Shown: positions 47,884-59,325 of the stretch, one piece after another
Numbering within the stretch: the first letter of the stretch is position 1
Layout: every line of letters starts with the position of its first letter
Source: Calendula officinalis
Lineage: Eukaryota > Streptophyta > Magnoliopsida > Asterales > Asteraceae
NCBI GenBank assembly: GCA_963853835.1
Contig: OY970825.1
Location: 25,854,835 to 25,918,834, forward strand
Direction of reading: 5' to 3'
Length of the DNA: 64,000 bases
Notes under the pieces: model-generated
What the model was told of the DNA's origin: nothing
The model's database searches: none
What the model saw: only the letters and a program-made list of their open reading frames with translations
Program-made: the position numbers and the translations under genes

Positions 47884-48790
47884 AGTTTGTAAGTGAACAA
47901 TAATCAAGTTCTTATTATGCTTTTGTAATTAATCTGCAAGAACAAGAACAAGAAAACAGTCCCAGACTTTAGAAATGTAATTAAATAGATATCAGTACAA
48001 CTTTTTAGCTATATGAGCTTCAGTTCTAACTCAAACACCATAATTCATGGCCTAACACAGTGATGCTGTTATAGACACCTTATTGTCATCTTTAACAGAA
48101 AGTAGTTGTCAATTATAAGTTTATAACCTAATAATCTATATCAGTTAGTAAAAATCGACTCCTGATCAACTTTTATATAATCCAAACAGGCATAAAGTGG
48201 TCAAATAGTGGTCAATTCACAATAAACCTAAACCTAATAAGTTCACTTTCTAAAGCAAACAAGAATCAAGTCCGAATAACAAGCAATATTTCATACCAGA
48301 AACAAGATGAAGTCGTAATGTAGTAGTCATTAGTTTAGCTTATTGACACACACTTCGTTTGTCAAACTTTGCACCGATTAGCAATTACAAGCAGATTCAA
48401 TTACAGAACCAGTATTAATTTAAGGACGCATGATGAAAAACTGTGCATAATAAAATCACAATAGGCATGTTACTATAGGTCAATTCCTATAAACCTAAAC
48501 CTGATGGTCCTGATCTTCAACCGTAAATCCAAATTAAGGAGAATTAAGCGAATTAGCCGTCAATTAGGTTACACGACTCCGGGAAAATATTAAATCTCGT
48601 TAGAATTGAGTAAAATAACGAAATCAAACACACATCGATAGTCTCGCCAACAGTTACGTAAAAGATATTACCTGATCGGAGGATCTAGCAGAAGAACGCC
48701 GGAGAGAGTTCGCCGGAGAGATGGAGATCGGCGAGTAGGTCGACTGGGAAGTGTTGTCGAATAGTTGACGGTGATTTGGATTTCGGAAGA
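47884..48790 (-). promoter_or_regulatory. SEC24 5' UTR with intron, and proximal promoter side
   Basis: A 5'-UTR exon rich in CTCTCCGGCG words ends at 48672 with CAG|GTAATATC. The matching acceptor CTTGCAG is at 47934. The transcription start is not determined but must lie above about 48700. A foldback repeat at 48861 limits the promoter space. Confidence 0.6.
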
Positions 48791-48860
48791 AGTACCAAAA
48801 CTCCGTCTTCGTTTCGACTTTTAGGTGCCAAAATTGTTGTTGGTTGTTAACTCGTTGGTA

Positions 48861-49382
48861 GGGGTGTTCAAAACCGGGTACTCGGATTTTCGGATACCCG
48901 AAATTCGGATATCTGGATTTTCGGATAGTGATTTTTACTACCGCATTTGGTACCCGGATTTCGGACACCCGGATTTCGGGTACTGGAATTTCGGGTATCC
49001 GAAATCCGGGTATCCGGTATTCGGAAAAAAACATAATATTCAAATTTTTTTCGAATATTTCGAGTATATTTCGGGTATTTTTCGAATATTTCGGGTACCT
49101 TTCAAAAGAATTTGAGTATTTTTGGATATTTTGGGTATTTTCTCAAATATTTTGGGTATTTTTTGTATAATTTTTGTATATTTTTCGTATATCTTTTATT
49201 TTCGGGTATTTTTTCAGGTATCGGGTATCCGGAAATCTTGAAAAACACTACCCGTATTTGGTACCCGAAATTCGGATACCCGGATTTTCGGATATCCGAA
49301 AACCCGGATTTTCGGATACCCGGATTTCGAATATCGGGTAATTTTTCGAATACCCGGTTTTTCGGATATTTTTGAACACCCC
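48861..49382. repeat. GGGTGTTCAAA foldback block upstream of SEC24
   Basis: The block starts GGGGTGTTCAAAACCGGGTA and ends TTTTTGAACACCCC, with TA on each side. Its 520 bp consist mainly of CGGATACCCGGATTTCGG and TCGGGTATTTTTCGAATA words in both orientations, so either strand could fold extensively. No protein is encoded. Confidence 0.75.
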
Positions 49383-49996
49383 TACTAGTTATATCCTAAT
49401 TATACTAGTTTCATATTATTAGAGTTGGTATGAGATTAAAAGTACTCATTGAACAAAATATGTTATAAACTTACAAAAATATGTTATTAAATACAATTAT
49501 GATAATATAATTTCAATAACCTTAGGATATCAGTTAAAGAAAAATCAAAGGTTCTAACTGAAAAGCGTGCCAATAGAGCTAGCGACTCCATTAGCACCGC
49601 TCTAAAAGCACCTCCAACCATAAATTTTATAAAATTCACTCTATATCTATAATTGGTGGGTCCATTCACTCTAAACATAATCTCAACTTCAACCATAAAC
49701 TCTATCAATCCCTCTAAAACTAGTGGGACCCATATGAATCATATTTTTAATTAATTTATTTTACATTACAAAAGAGAATTAGTGAAGGATGTGTGAGGTC
49801 CATGGATAGAGGCATGGATAGAGGCATGGATAGAAGGGATACCTCTCACTTCAAATATAGAGAGAGCCCTTCTCTCACTCTATATTTAGAGTGAGAGATA
49901 GAGGTGGGTTGGAGAAGATAAAACTTCAAATATAGAGATAGAGGGATGGATATAGTATGATTGGAGATGCTCTAAGAGAATATTTATGTGGATTAA
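49383..49996. other. Interval with one foldback MITE
   Basis: No gene. The element at 49600-49978 fills most of it. The remainder is AT-rich. Confidence 0.5.
49600..49978. mobile_element. Foldback MITE, GAGCATCTCCAA type
   Basis: CTCTAAAAGCACCTCCAACC at the left and GGAGATGCTCTAAGAG at the right are inverted repeats with a few mismatches. The interior has many TATAGAGAGAG/CTCTCTATA words and a triple GGATAGAGGCAT repeat at about 49804-49830. The superfamily is uncertain. Confidence 0.65.
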
Positions 49997-50179
49997 AATC
50001 AGACTTGTAACGTTTGTATTGCAATTGTGAATATTACGAAGGGATACATCATCCTAATATAGACTATACATATTTACACTTTCTATCCTTCTACAATACA
50101 AGAATTATATATGTGTCTAATATTCCCCCACAAGCTAAGGCCGGGCAACGACCTGCAGCTTGGAACGTAGATTCCCAAA

Positions 50180-53100
50180 TCATTGTGACGATAATGGTTT
50201 GGTGAAGACATCTGCAATTTGATCATTAGTAGAAATAAACTGAACCGAGAGCTTCTTCTCTGCTACTTTTTCTCTCACAAAGTGAAAATCAACTTCAACA
50301 TGCTTTGTGCGTGCATGGAAGACGGGATTGGCTGATAGGTACGTGGCTCCAAGGTTATCACACCATAAAACAGGTAATGTAGCCAAGGGAACTCGAAGTT
50401 CACGAAGAAGAGATTCAAGCCAAGTAATCTCAGCGACCGTATCAGCTAAGGATTTGTATTCTGATTCTGTTGATGACCGAGATACAGTCTTTTGTTTTCT
50501 AGCGGACCATGATACAAGATTAGAGCCAAGGTAGATAGCATATCCCCCGGTGGATCGGCGGTCATCTGGGCAGCCAGCCCAATCGGCATCCGAAAAGGCA
50601 TTTAAATAGGGAGAATAAGCATCAGAGTAGGCATGTAAGGTGGAACCCGAATTATGTTGAATCAAAAGACCATAATCAGCAGTGCCTTGTAGATACCGAA
50701 GATTCCGTTTAACAGTAGACCAGTGATTCTCTGTCGGAGAGTGCATAAATTGGCAGACTTTGTTGACTGCAAAAGTAATATCCGGACGTGACAGGGTGGC
50801 GTATTGTAAAGCACCAACAACCTGACGATATCGAACATGATTATCAAAAAGGGGGATGTCACTGAGAGCTAGATTAGCAGAAGTATTGATTGGTGTTGAG
50901 ACCGGTTTAGCTTGTGAGAGGCCTGCTTTTTGAAGAATTTCCAAAATATATTTCTTATGAGATATAAACAAGTCTGAGCCTCGTGCACTAACTTCAATCC
51001 CAAGGAAGTAAGAAAGAGAACCCATATCTTTAATAGCAAAGGTTTGACTCAGATTTTGGATGACCCGATCAATGGCGGTAGGATTGTTACCTGTCAAAAT
51101 TATGTCATCAACATAAACTAACATATATAATAGTGTACCACGTGAGGAGTAGATAAAAAAGTGAGAGATCTGTAGTAGAGCCTTTAAAACCCAAAGATAA
51201 CAAAGCCCGAGACAACCGATGAAACCAGGCACGTGGTGCCTGTTTAAGTCCGTACAAGGACTTATGAAGACGACAAACATGATTTGGTTTTTGTGGATCA
51301 ATGAAACTCGGCGGTTGTCTCAGATAAACTGTCTCAGTCAGGTCACCATGTAGAAATGCATTTTGAACATCCAATTGTCGTAGAGGCCACTTTTGTGAAA
51401 CTGCAAGAGAGAGAACTACACGAACGGTAGTAAATTTGACTACCGGACTAAAGGTTTCATGATAATCAATTCCTGGTTGCTGATTGAAACCTTTGGCCAC
51501 AAGACGAGCCTTGTAACGCGTAATTGCACCTGTTTGATCCCTCTTAAGTTTATAGACCCACTTACAATCAACAACATTAGCATTGGAAACAGGTGACATT
51601 AAGGATCGAGTGCCATTCTGAATCAACGCAGCATACTCTTCAGCCATGGCTCGACGCCAGTGAGGGTCTTTGTTGGCAACAGAAAAGGTAGTGGGTTCAG
51701 TGTCAATGGATGTGTGAAAAGCTGACAGATTAAAGGGAACATGCGGCTTTGGGTTAGGTCGTAGGTTAGGTGGGCAAGTACGAGGTGGAGTAGTTGTTTC
51801 GTGATTTGAAGTATGTGATGAGGAAGGTGCTGGTTGGGTGAAACATGTAGGAATAGATGTGTTTGGCGGTGACGATGTCGCCACGGGTTTAGGACGTCTG
51901 CTATAAGTTTGGAAAGGAACGGAAGACTGATCAGAGGTGTTGGGAGTCGAGGTAGTGGTAGGAGTAGGTGAATCAGTTGGAAAAATGGTATTAGGTTCAG
52001 TTTCAGGTGGAATAAAGATGGACGGATAACTAGAAACAAAAAGATTTGTGGGTGTGGAGGTTGTTGATGTGGATGTAGTAGAGGTGGTTAGTTTGAAAGG
52101 GAAGCATTGCTCGTTAAAACGAACATGTCGGGCAATATAAAGGCGATCAATTGTAGGATCGAGACATCGGTAACCATGATGAGAAGTGATGTACCCAAGA
52201 AAGACACAAGCTATGGAGCGAAAATCCATTTTGTGTCTATTATAGGGACGAAGATGTGGGAAGCATTGAGACCCAAAAACTCTCAAAAAAGAGAAGTTAG
52301 GTTTGCGTTTGAAGATGTATTCAAAAGGCGACGTAGTGGATGAATTACGAGAGGGCATACGATTGATGAGATAAACCGCTGTGTCGTATGCAAAGTGCCA
52401 AAACTTAGAGGGGACCCCTGATTGAGATAAAAGAGTGAGCCCGGTTTCCACCACATGTCGGTGGCGTCTTTCAACCACACCGTTTTGCTCACTCGTATGA
52501 GGACATGAAAGACGATGGAGAATACCGAGAGAGGTGAAAAATTGTGACAGGTTTCTAAATTCACCCCCCAATCTGTTTGGACCGATTTGACTTTAGTATT
52601 GAATTGTCGTTCAACAACAGTAACAAATTGCTTAAATATATTGTAGACATCAGATTTGTGTTTCAAAGGAAATATCCACATATATTTAGAAAAATCATCA
52701 ACACAAAGTAAGAAATAATTATGACCATCAGAAGAAGTAACAGGTGATGGACCCCAAACATCACAAAATAATAAATCTAAAAAATGAATACTTTTATAAT
52801 CAGAAGAAGACAAATGAAGTTTTGACGATTTCCCAATGTGACAGGAAGTACAAAAGGAACTCGAACTTTTATTTAAAACTGGAAGATCATATCTAGATAA
52901 CATAGTGTGCAAAAGCTGGGGATGTGGGTGACCGAGCCGTTGATGCCAAACTGTAGAGGAAGCACGAACAGTGGTGAAAGCAACTTTAGGGAGAGGCTGA
53001 ATCGGAGGAAGGCGGATCGAGTAGAGCCCACTGTCACTTGGACCCGTGAGGAGGGTATTGCGTGTATACTTGTCCTTCACATCAAAAAAAGTAGAGTGAA

Positions 53101-53345
53101 ATTCAAAGAAAACATGATTGTCTTGACAAAATTTTTGAACAGAAAGTAAATTTTGTTTGATTTGTGGAACATGAAGAACATTAGAAAGGGAAAAGGTTTT
53201 AGAAGGTGAAAAGAAATGAGAGGAACCAATATGAAGAATGGGTAAACCTGTAGCATTACCAACATGTCCTCACCATAGTAGGGCTCATGGCTGCTCAAGC
53301 TAGAGACATCCTGAGCAACATGACTATTCGCACGGGAAGCCATGT
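50180..53345 (-). pseudogene. Copia pol: integrase, reverse transcriptase, RNase H
   Basis: In order on the minus strand: integrase zinc binding (WHQRLGHPHPQLL ... CTSCHIGKS); the integrase core (FCDVWGPSP ... and ERRHRHVVETGL); a Ser/Thr/Pro linker; reverse transcriptase (KARLVAKGFNQQPGIDYHET, LDVQNAFLHGDL, LYGLKQAPRAW, MLVYVDDIILTG); then RNase H (YSDADWAGCPDDRRSTGGYA-type region, and DVFTKPL at the end). Frameshifts near 52565 (a G-run in the integrase) and near 51150 (between SLFYL and FIYSSRGT) split it into three frames. The protease part near 53300 is poorly preserved. Confidence 0.88.
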
Positions 53346-53409
53346 ATTGGATTGTTGGGACCGGTAGTCAGCTGTAGGCTGCTGTTGTCGTGGTCGAATG
53401 GTGGAAGGG

Positions 53410-54317
53410 TCACGATTAGGACATTGAGATGGTATATGTCCAATACCACATCGATTGCATATACTGTGTTCTGATTAGATGCTCAACTAAACTGTTCATT
53501 CCTGATTGTTAAACGACCCTCTTCCACGACGGTTTTGGACTCGATTATGTTGAGAACGGGAGGCAAAAAAGGCTTGAGCAGTTGGCTGATTTATTGGTTG
53601 AAGTTGAAGGCCAAGTTGAGACACTAGTTGTTGAAGAGCTTGCATTGTATCAGATGGTTGTGAACTAGTTGGTGTAGTGGAGGGACAACCGTGCTTGTGT
53701 TGGCGGGACCGTAGGAATTGTTTTCTTAACCATATAATCATGATCAGACAAGAGACCATGTAGTTCAACAAAGGCTGTTGGAGTTTGCCGGGCAAGAATT
53801 GTAGACTTCAAGCCATTATACTCTTCACGATATTACCAGCATGACCAAGTCCTTTTCTTTAATCGGTTCACCAATATTACTGAGAGCATCAGCATATTCG
53901 AGTAAGATAAGCAAAGGCTGTTTCATCACTTTTCATTTCAATCTTGAGTAGTTGTGTCTTTAAGGTGTATTCTCTAGAGGAGGTATGGGGTGAGAGAGCC
54001 AAAGATCTCTAGATGTGGTACCATGGGAAAGATGCTTCTGAGATGATTAGCATTCTTATGTGGGCATCGTTTGATATCCAAGTAGAGTAGTTTGGATTTG
54101 GTTGAGAGGTTGATTTGTCTTTGTCAGACAATGATGTAGCAGAATCAATTGTTGGTGCTGGACACGGAATTGTTCCATCAACATAGCCAATCAGATTGTT
54201 GGTTATAAGAAACGGTTGTATCATAGTCTTCCAAAAACCATAATTTGTTGGTGATAATGTAAACGCAAACTTATGAGATGTCTTCTCAGTTGTAGTAAAA
54301 GCAGTAATCATTGCCAT
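53410..54317 (-). pseudogene. Copia gag region
   Basis: Begins at ATG 54317 (MAMITAFTTTEKTSHKF) with the copia gag N-terminal pattern LSPTNYGFWKTMIQPFL and a GYVDGTI-type segment. The frame is lost near 54010. Later pieces give a Gln-rich linker, an RNRRGRG-like basic stretch and a zinc knuckle CNRCGIGHIPSQC at about 53420-53465. The region between carries several shifts. Confidence 0.75.
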
Positions 54318-54725
54318 GATAAGATTGTAGCAGAATATGAACGTGATTGAAAATTGATAGGTTGTAAATTGTATCAAAACCTGAATATGAATAAGATAGG
54401 TGGCGATTAGAAATTAGGAGCCTTAACTTGATCGGAATTAGATTGAGAAAGCACAGGGGCGCTGCACTCTTTTTTTTTTTGGGGCTAAACCCTAATTCTT
54501 CTAGGGCAGATACGAATCGCCGCTGTTGAGGCTATGATACCAAATCAGACTTGTAACGTTTGCAATTGTGAATATTACGAAGGGATACATCATCCTAATA
54601 TAGACTATACATATTTACGTATTGCAATTGTGAATATTACGAAGGGATACATCATCCTAATATAGACTATACATATTTACACTTTCCATCCTTCTACAAT
54701 ACAAGAATTATATATGTGTCTAATA

Positions 54726-56056
54726 ATTAATATTTTATTTCTCTAAACTAACTTTATATTTTAATAATTAAAATTATTATCAAGAACCTACCACTATTTA
54801 TCTTTTAAACTTATATAAAATAGAAATAAAATTTTTATTATGGGACGGAGGAGTATTCAATTTAAGAAAACCTTCTATGTACCTTCCTTATAAATATATC
54901 TACCACTAAAGAATATCTTAAAAAATCGCAAGCTGATAAATTTTAAACTTTCAAAAGTAAAATAGTAAATGCAAAATAAATCAAATGAATAGATGTCTTT
55001 TAAATTTAAACATAACAACTTGAATTTCAGTCATATGATTAATCCCTAAAAGGAATAACCCTAACCGATTAAAAAAATGTATATTAAATTAATCCCTTTA
55101 TATAATGAAAAGAAGAAACCTAATAATCAATTATACATGCGACCTCCTCCATACGACGACATTATTTGGCAGGATTGAATATTATTATCTATATTGTTTC
55201 TAATAATAATGTATTTATATATAAAAACGAGCCTCATAATTTTACATGTAATTTTTATAGGGAAATGTCAGGCATTCACAGCAAAAAGTAATACTGCTAT
55301 AGCGCATTGTTTCATAATTTCATTGACAAGTTCCACTGCACAACAAAACTAATTGTTTAAGACTGTGAACTTGGCATCAAGGATAAATATGATTTCTCCA
55401 ACTTGGGCTCAATTGCTTAATATGCTCATTTGGAATTATTCCATGTGATTAGTTATGTTTTATATTCAACTTGATTACAATATATATTGCACATTTTGAT
55501 CAACCCATTTGACATGTTTAAGCTTTAGCTAAATGAACACTTTAAACTGCTTGGGAAGATTTCAAATGATATGTAAGAAGATTTGTAGTCATATTTTTTC
55601 CATCAAATGAAGCTTCCTGATGGAATTCTGGAACATACAAGCCAAAAAACTTAATCTCTAAGCTTCTGTATAACTTTTAAATAAGCTTTTGCGTACCTTC
55701 TGATGATTATATAGTCACTCATACCAGAACTGGTTCATAGCAATATAAAAAAATTAGTCAATAAACAAAGAAATAATAAATAATAAAACCATTAACTAAT
55801 GCAACCTTGCTGTCAATTTGTAGCAGGTTAATCCACATTCATATATGCATCATCAACCATATGCAGTAATTATACAAGGAGAGAAAACTAAGATATCGCA
55901 AATAAAAGTGAATTCATTTCAAGCTAGAATGAACAAAAACAGAATAGATTCTTTATTGATAATTAAAATACATCACTGCATCTACTTCCAAACATCTATA
56001 ATTCTATGATTATTAGTTTATTACATCGATAGGGCAAAAAAAAAAAACTTGAGAAG
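54726..56056. other. Gene-free interval downstream of the PEAPOD fragment
   Basis: AT-rich with no exon that I can recognise on either strand. I specifically searched the minus strand for a TIFY-type exon that would continue the PEAPOD gene and found none. It may contain the 3' UTR of the truncated gene. Confidence 0.5.
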
Positions 56057-56701
56057 TTACCCATGAAGAACAATATCATTATCACCAGGAAGATCAGATT
56101 GGTCAGTATCATTACGTTGACCAGTTGGTACTGATTCATCAGCACTTGTTCGTTTCTGGACCTACATTTTATGTTTAATTTAAATTAATCAAAATCAGAA
56201 CCAAAACAGTAATCACGGATCCGAAAATGATATAATATACAAAAGCATAAAACGACAAGCATTTAGCTAAGTTTTGTTAACAGTTAAATAATAAATTAGG
56301 CAAACGAGTGGAGATACTAAGTTGTTGAAACGTACACGTGTGGTTAGGGTTTCCTGTTGCCGATGAGTAATGTGGAACTTCCGGCGACAACCGTTAGCTT
56401 CCCGCGTCGGTTCAAGTAACGCTTTGAGCATAATTACTTGCTGGATCGCCTGAGATTTGTTCCACGACGGCCATCGCATTCCTGTACCGGCACCAAATAA
56501 TCCATCTGATAAACAAACACACACTAGAAAACTTCTAAAATACACGAACAAGCAACCGTGACGATGCAAACCTTTTTGTTTAAGATACAATCGGCACTGT
56601 TCGCGAGTGATTTGAGAAATGTCGTCTTCGGTGAGTTGATGGAGAGGTTTATCGAGAGGTGACGTGGCGGAAGCGGAGAGCGGTGGTTCCTCCGTCGTCA
56701 T
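56057..56701 (-). CDS. PEAPOD (TIFY4) N-terminal domain gene, truncated
   Basis: PEAPOD proteins repress meristemoid proliferation and leaf growth. They normally have an N-terminal PPD domain, a TIFY motif and a divergent Jas domain. Here exons 56701-56572, 56481-56336 and 56161-56057 give 126 aa with the full PPD domain: LHQLTEDDISQITREQCRLY, LKQKGMRWPSWNKSQAIQQV, MLKALLEP. Exon 3 (VQKRTSADESVPTGQRNDTD) is the usual linker. The frame then reads IVLHG and a TAA at 56057, overlapping a potential CATGG|GTAACT donor. No TIFY or Jas exon follows before the copia element 1.3 kb away or in the next 0.6 kb. The ATG at 56701 is preferred to one at 56839. It is either a short PPD-only protein or a gene fragment. 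Confidence 0.75.
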
Positions 56702-56839
56702 GGCGGTCGTCGGAGGTCTCTGATTTTGACAGAAAGTCAACAGGAGATCAAATGAGGCTTTTGTAGTGTAATTTTGTGGAAATTGGGGGAAGAGTGGAAT
56801 CTCTGCGCCAGGGACAATTAAGCCGGCGCGGCGCGTCAC

Positions 56840-57804
56840 TTGTAATCGGCTTTAGCGGCTCCTTTTTCCTATAGGGGGCTCCACGTGGTGCCACACTGCC
56901 ACGTATTTTTCTTTTCTATAGCATCCGTTAGAGGTGGCTTGGGGTCGGATGTCACCTCCGCGCCACCTATGTCCCACATTATTATTTCACATTCAAAACC
57001 TCTAAATACACTCTCTACCATCACTAACCTATAATACTTCTTTAAAAAAATAAAAATCATTAAAATAATAATAACATCTCTCCTCCCATTGGTCCGAAAA
57101 CACCATCTTTCCTCCTATTGGATCGTGAGCTACGCCACCCATCCGACTTGGGGCCTCACTCACCCAGCTTGCGGTGTGGTGGCTTGGGTCGAAAGCTGAA
57201 GTGGCATCCGACTTGAGGTTCCTTTCGTTACCACACCCATTTCTCTTATAGTAACATAAGTTGGAATGTCATCTCTGCGACACATCAATATTTCACATTT
57301 CACATTAAAAACACCAAAAACCTCATTTATCATAACTAACCAATAATACTTCTTTGTGATCCGGCGCATAGACTCACTCACGCAGTGTACGGTGCAATAG
57401 CGAGCCTATGTGGCAATATTGATCCGGCGGAGGGTGGGTGATTCGTGACGGTGCCCATCTCTCTTAAAAGGAAAACTCAAGCAGACAACTTAACATTAAA
57501 AACGATCGTTTTAAAGTTCTCATTGAACCGTCCGGTTAGACCGGTAGAACTGGAAAAAGTGAAGTTAGACGGTCGAAATAACCTAGTTATATAGATGATT
57601 GTAGCTCGGTTGCAACCGATCGATTTAACAAAAAATTCCAATCAAATCACCCGGTCGAAAGAAAAAACCAATTTTCAAAAACGAAATGTGTATATAATAA
57701 ATAGACAAACAAATGACTCAATATATCAAGTTATCAAACAAAAGTGAATGAACATATAAAAACGAATGGATTATCGAACGTTCATGAAGGTATCAAACGA
57801 ATTA
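56840..57804. repeat. Promoter side of the PEAPOD gene with two related repeat units
   Basis: Units at about 56873-57150 and 57165-57470 share the order of words GGCTTGGGTCG, GGATGTCACCTC or GGAATGTCATCTC, TATTTCACATT, CACTAACCTATAATACTTC or AACTAACCAATAATACTTC, and CTCACTCACCCAG or CTCACTCACGCAG. They look like two diverged copies of one small non-coding element. Nothing codes. Confidence 0.5.
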
Positions 57805-58098
57805 GAGGTGCACAAACTGGATTTTCCGGAAAACCGAACCGGTTTAAAAGCCGGATCGGTTTTGGTCAACTCCGGTCAAAACCGGTTTGGCCAAAACCGG
57901 TTCGGTTTTTAAACCGGTTTTAGCATCGGATTACCTAAACCGGTCCAAACCGGTTCGGTTCGGTTTGTAACCGGATCGGATCGGATCGGTTTTCGGATCG
58001 GATCGGATCGGATCGGTTTGGCCGGATCGGATCGGTTTGATCGGATCGGATCGGTTTTCGGTTTAAAAACCGGTTTGAACCGGTTTTTCGGAAAACCA
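57805..58098. repeat. GGATC/ACCGGTTT low-complexity foldback block
   Basis: About 290 bp made of AACCGGTTTT, CCGGAAAACC and tandem GGATC words. About a dozen GATC sites lie between 57972 and 58055. The left edge GAGGTGCACAAAC resembles the GGGGTGTTCAAAA start at 48861. It is flanked by T-rich sequence on the right. Confidence 0.75.
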
Positions 58099-58259
58099 TA
58101 TATTTTTTTTTTTTGTATTTTTTATTCACACAATATGTAAAAAGACAATAGAAATCGACTTTTAATTAAAGGAAACCATCCAAATACAAGAGTTTAAATC
58201 CAAATACAAGAGTTTTAAACATAAATTTAAACATAAACATAATACAAACCAAACGATAA

Positions 58260-58621
58260 TTAGTCTTCATTCTTCATGTCTTCGTCGTCATTCGCCGCCT
58301 CCATTTCTTCATTCTTCATCTCGCATGACATTGTTGCGTAGTTCCATGTGTCTAATGCAAGTTCTTCTTGTGTTAGAGGTACCGACATATGTCCCTCTAT
58401 TTCCAAGTTATGTAATCGAACTTCCACGTCGCCCAACTCGGTCTCAAGTGATGAAATATGTTGTAAACGTTCTGCTGCATCGAGATGGTCTTTCAAACAA
58501 ATTATAACTTCAACCGACAAAGGATTGAGCTTCGATCTCCTGTTTGATATAACCCTACCGCTAAAACTAAAAGCGGATTCCGAAGCTACCGTAGAAGCTT
58601 GAACACTTAGTAGGTCACGAG
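58260..58621 (-). pseudogene. hAT transposase C-terminal fragment (RICESLEEPER/DAYSLEEPER type)
   Basis: The minus-strand frame reads TRDLLSVQASTVASESAFSF, then GRVISNRRSKLNPLSVEVII, CLKDHLDAAERLQH and an acidic tail ending at 58260. This is the hAT C-terminal dimerisation domain. The upstream transposase sequence is missing because the LTR element at 58622 begins exactly there. The rest would lie beyond the right edge of the window. Confidence 0.88.
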
Positions 58622-58980
58622 TGTAACACCTCACTTTATAAAACACCTTTTAAAACATATTTTTAAATAAAAATATTACAAGTCCAATATCCTGAAATAT
58701 GGTTTGACAAAAACCTTTTAAAAGATTATCAGAGTTATAAAACACGGTGTTACAAAGATAATATCATAACCATAGGATAAACGGGATCTACCTATAAGCT
58801 CCCGAGCTAAACATCTCTAGGCCACCTCTATCGCGACCTTCTAATCTTTCAATCTCGAACCTGAGTACATAGCCAAAACAAAGTAGTACGTGAGACAAAA
58901 TAGTCTCGTGAGATACATGAGTTTTAGACCCAACATTAATATATAAATAATCACACATAATGAATATATATATAGATATA

Positions 58981-58990
58981 TATTTATATA
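58981..58990 (-). promoter_or_regulatory. LTR TATA box
   Basis: TATATAAATA in element sense. It compares with CTATATAAATT in the other two long LTRs at the same relative place downstream of the repeat or hairpin array. Confidence 0.5.
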
Positions 58991-59088
58991 CCTTAGGTAC
59001 CTCCGCGGTAACCCTAACACATTCATATACATCAATCACCTCCTCGGTAATCCTATCACATTCATTCATAGCCTATTCGACCCGTCAA

Positions 59089-59325
59089 GTTGTTCGGAAT
59101 GCCTCCGAATCAACGAGACCCCATTTTTATCCTACTAATCAGAATGCCTCCGATTCAGTAGAACCCCCTTTGTCACCTTGTCCAAGCAAGGTGACCCATC
59201 TTATCTTACTAATCAGAATGCCTCCAATCTAGTAAGATACAACATCTTGTTGGATGATCGGAATGCCTCCAATCCACCCGATTTAAAGATACCATGATAA
59301 CCAGAATGCCTCCGATCTATCACGT
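59089..59325. repeat. Five hairpin units with a conserved GAATGCCTCC loop
   Basis: Each unit has the core GAATGCCTCC flanked by arms that pair but differ between units: GTTG/CAAC, CTACT/AGTAG, TATCTTACTA/TAGTAAGATA, an imperfect GTTGGAT unit, and TGATA/TATCA. Two shorter relatives (TACC TCCGC GGTA and ATCACC TCCTC GGTAAT) lie at about 58994-59055. Confidence 0.8.

Larger units (their letters stand above)
49997..54725 (-). mobile_element. Ty1/copia retrotransposon with short, unequal LTRs
   Basis: Flanked by ATTAA on both sides (49992-49996 and 54726-54730). The left LTR is 49997-50122 (126 bp) and the right LTR 54543-54725 (183 bp). The right one contains a 62-bp internal tandem duplication (TTGTGAATATTACGAAGGG unit) and lacks five bases. 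In element orientation the primer-binding site TGGTATCATAGCC follows the 5' LTR and AGCTTGTGGGGGAA precedes the 3' LTR. With these borders the LTR reads TATTAGAC...GTCTGATT rather than TG...CA. The coding region is minus strand and frameshifted. Confidence 0.85.

Noticed and set aside
47226..47900. Overlapping open frames in the Pro-rich first SEC24 exon, both strands
   Set aside because: They are shadows of the biased codon use in the annotated frame.
56702..56839. Upstream in-frame ATG extending the PEAPOD protein
   Set aside because: The extension resembles no PEAPOD N-terminus, whereas MTTEEPPLSASA leading into the PPD domain does.
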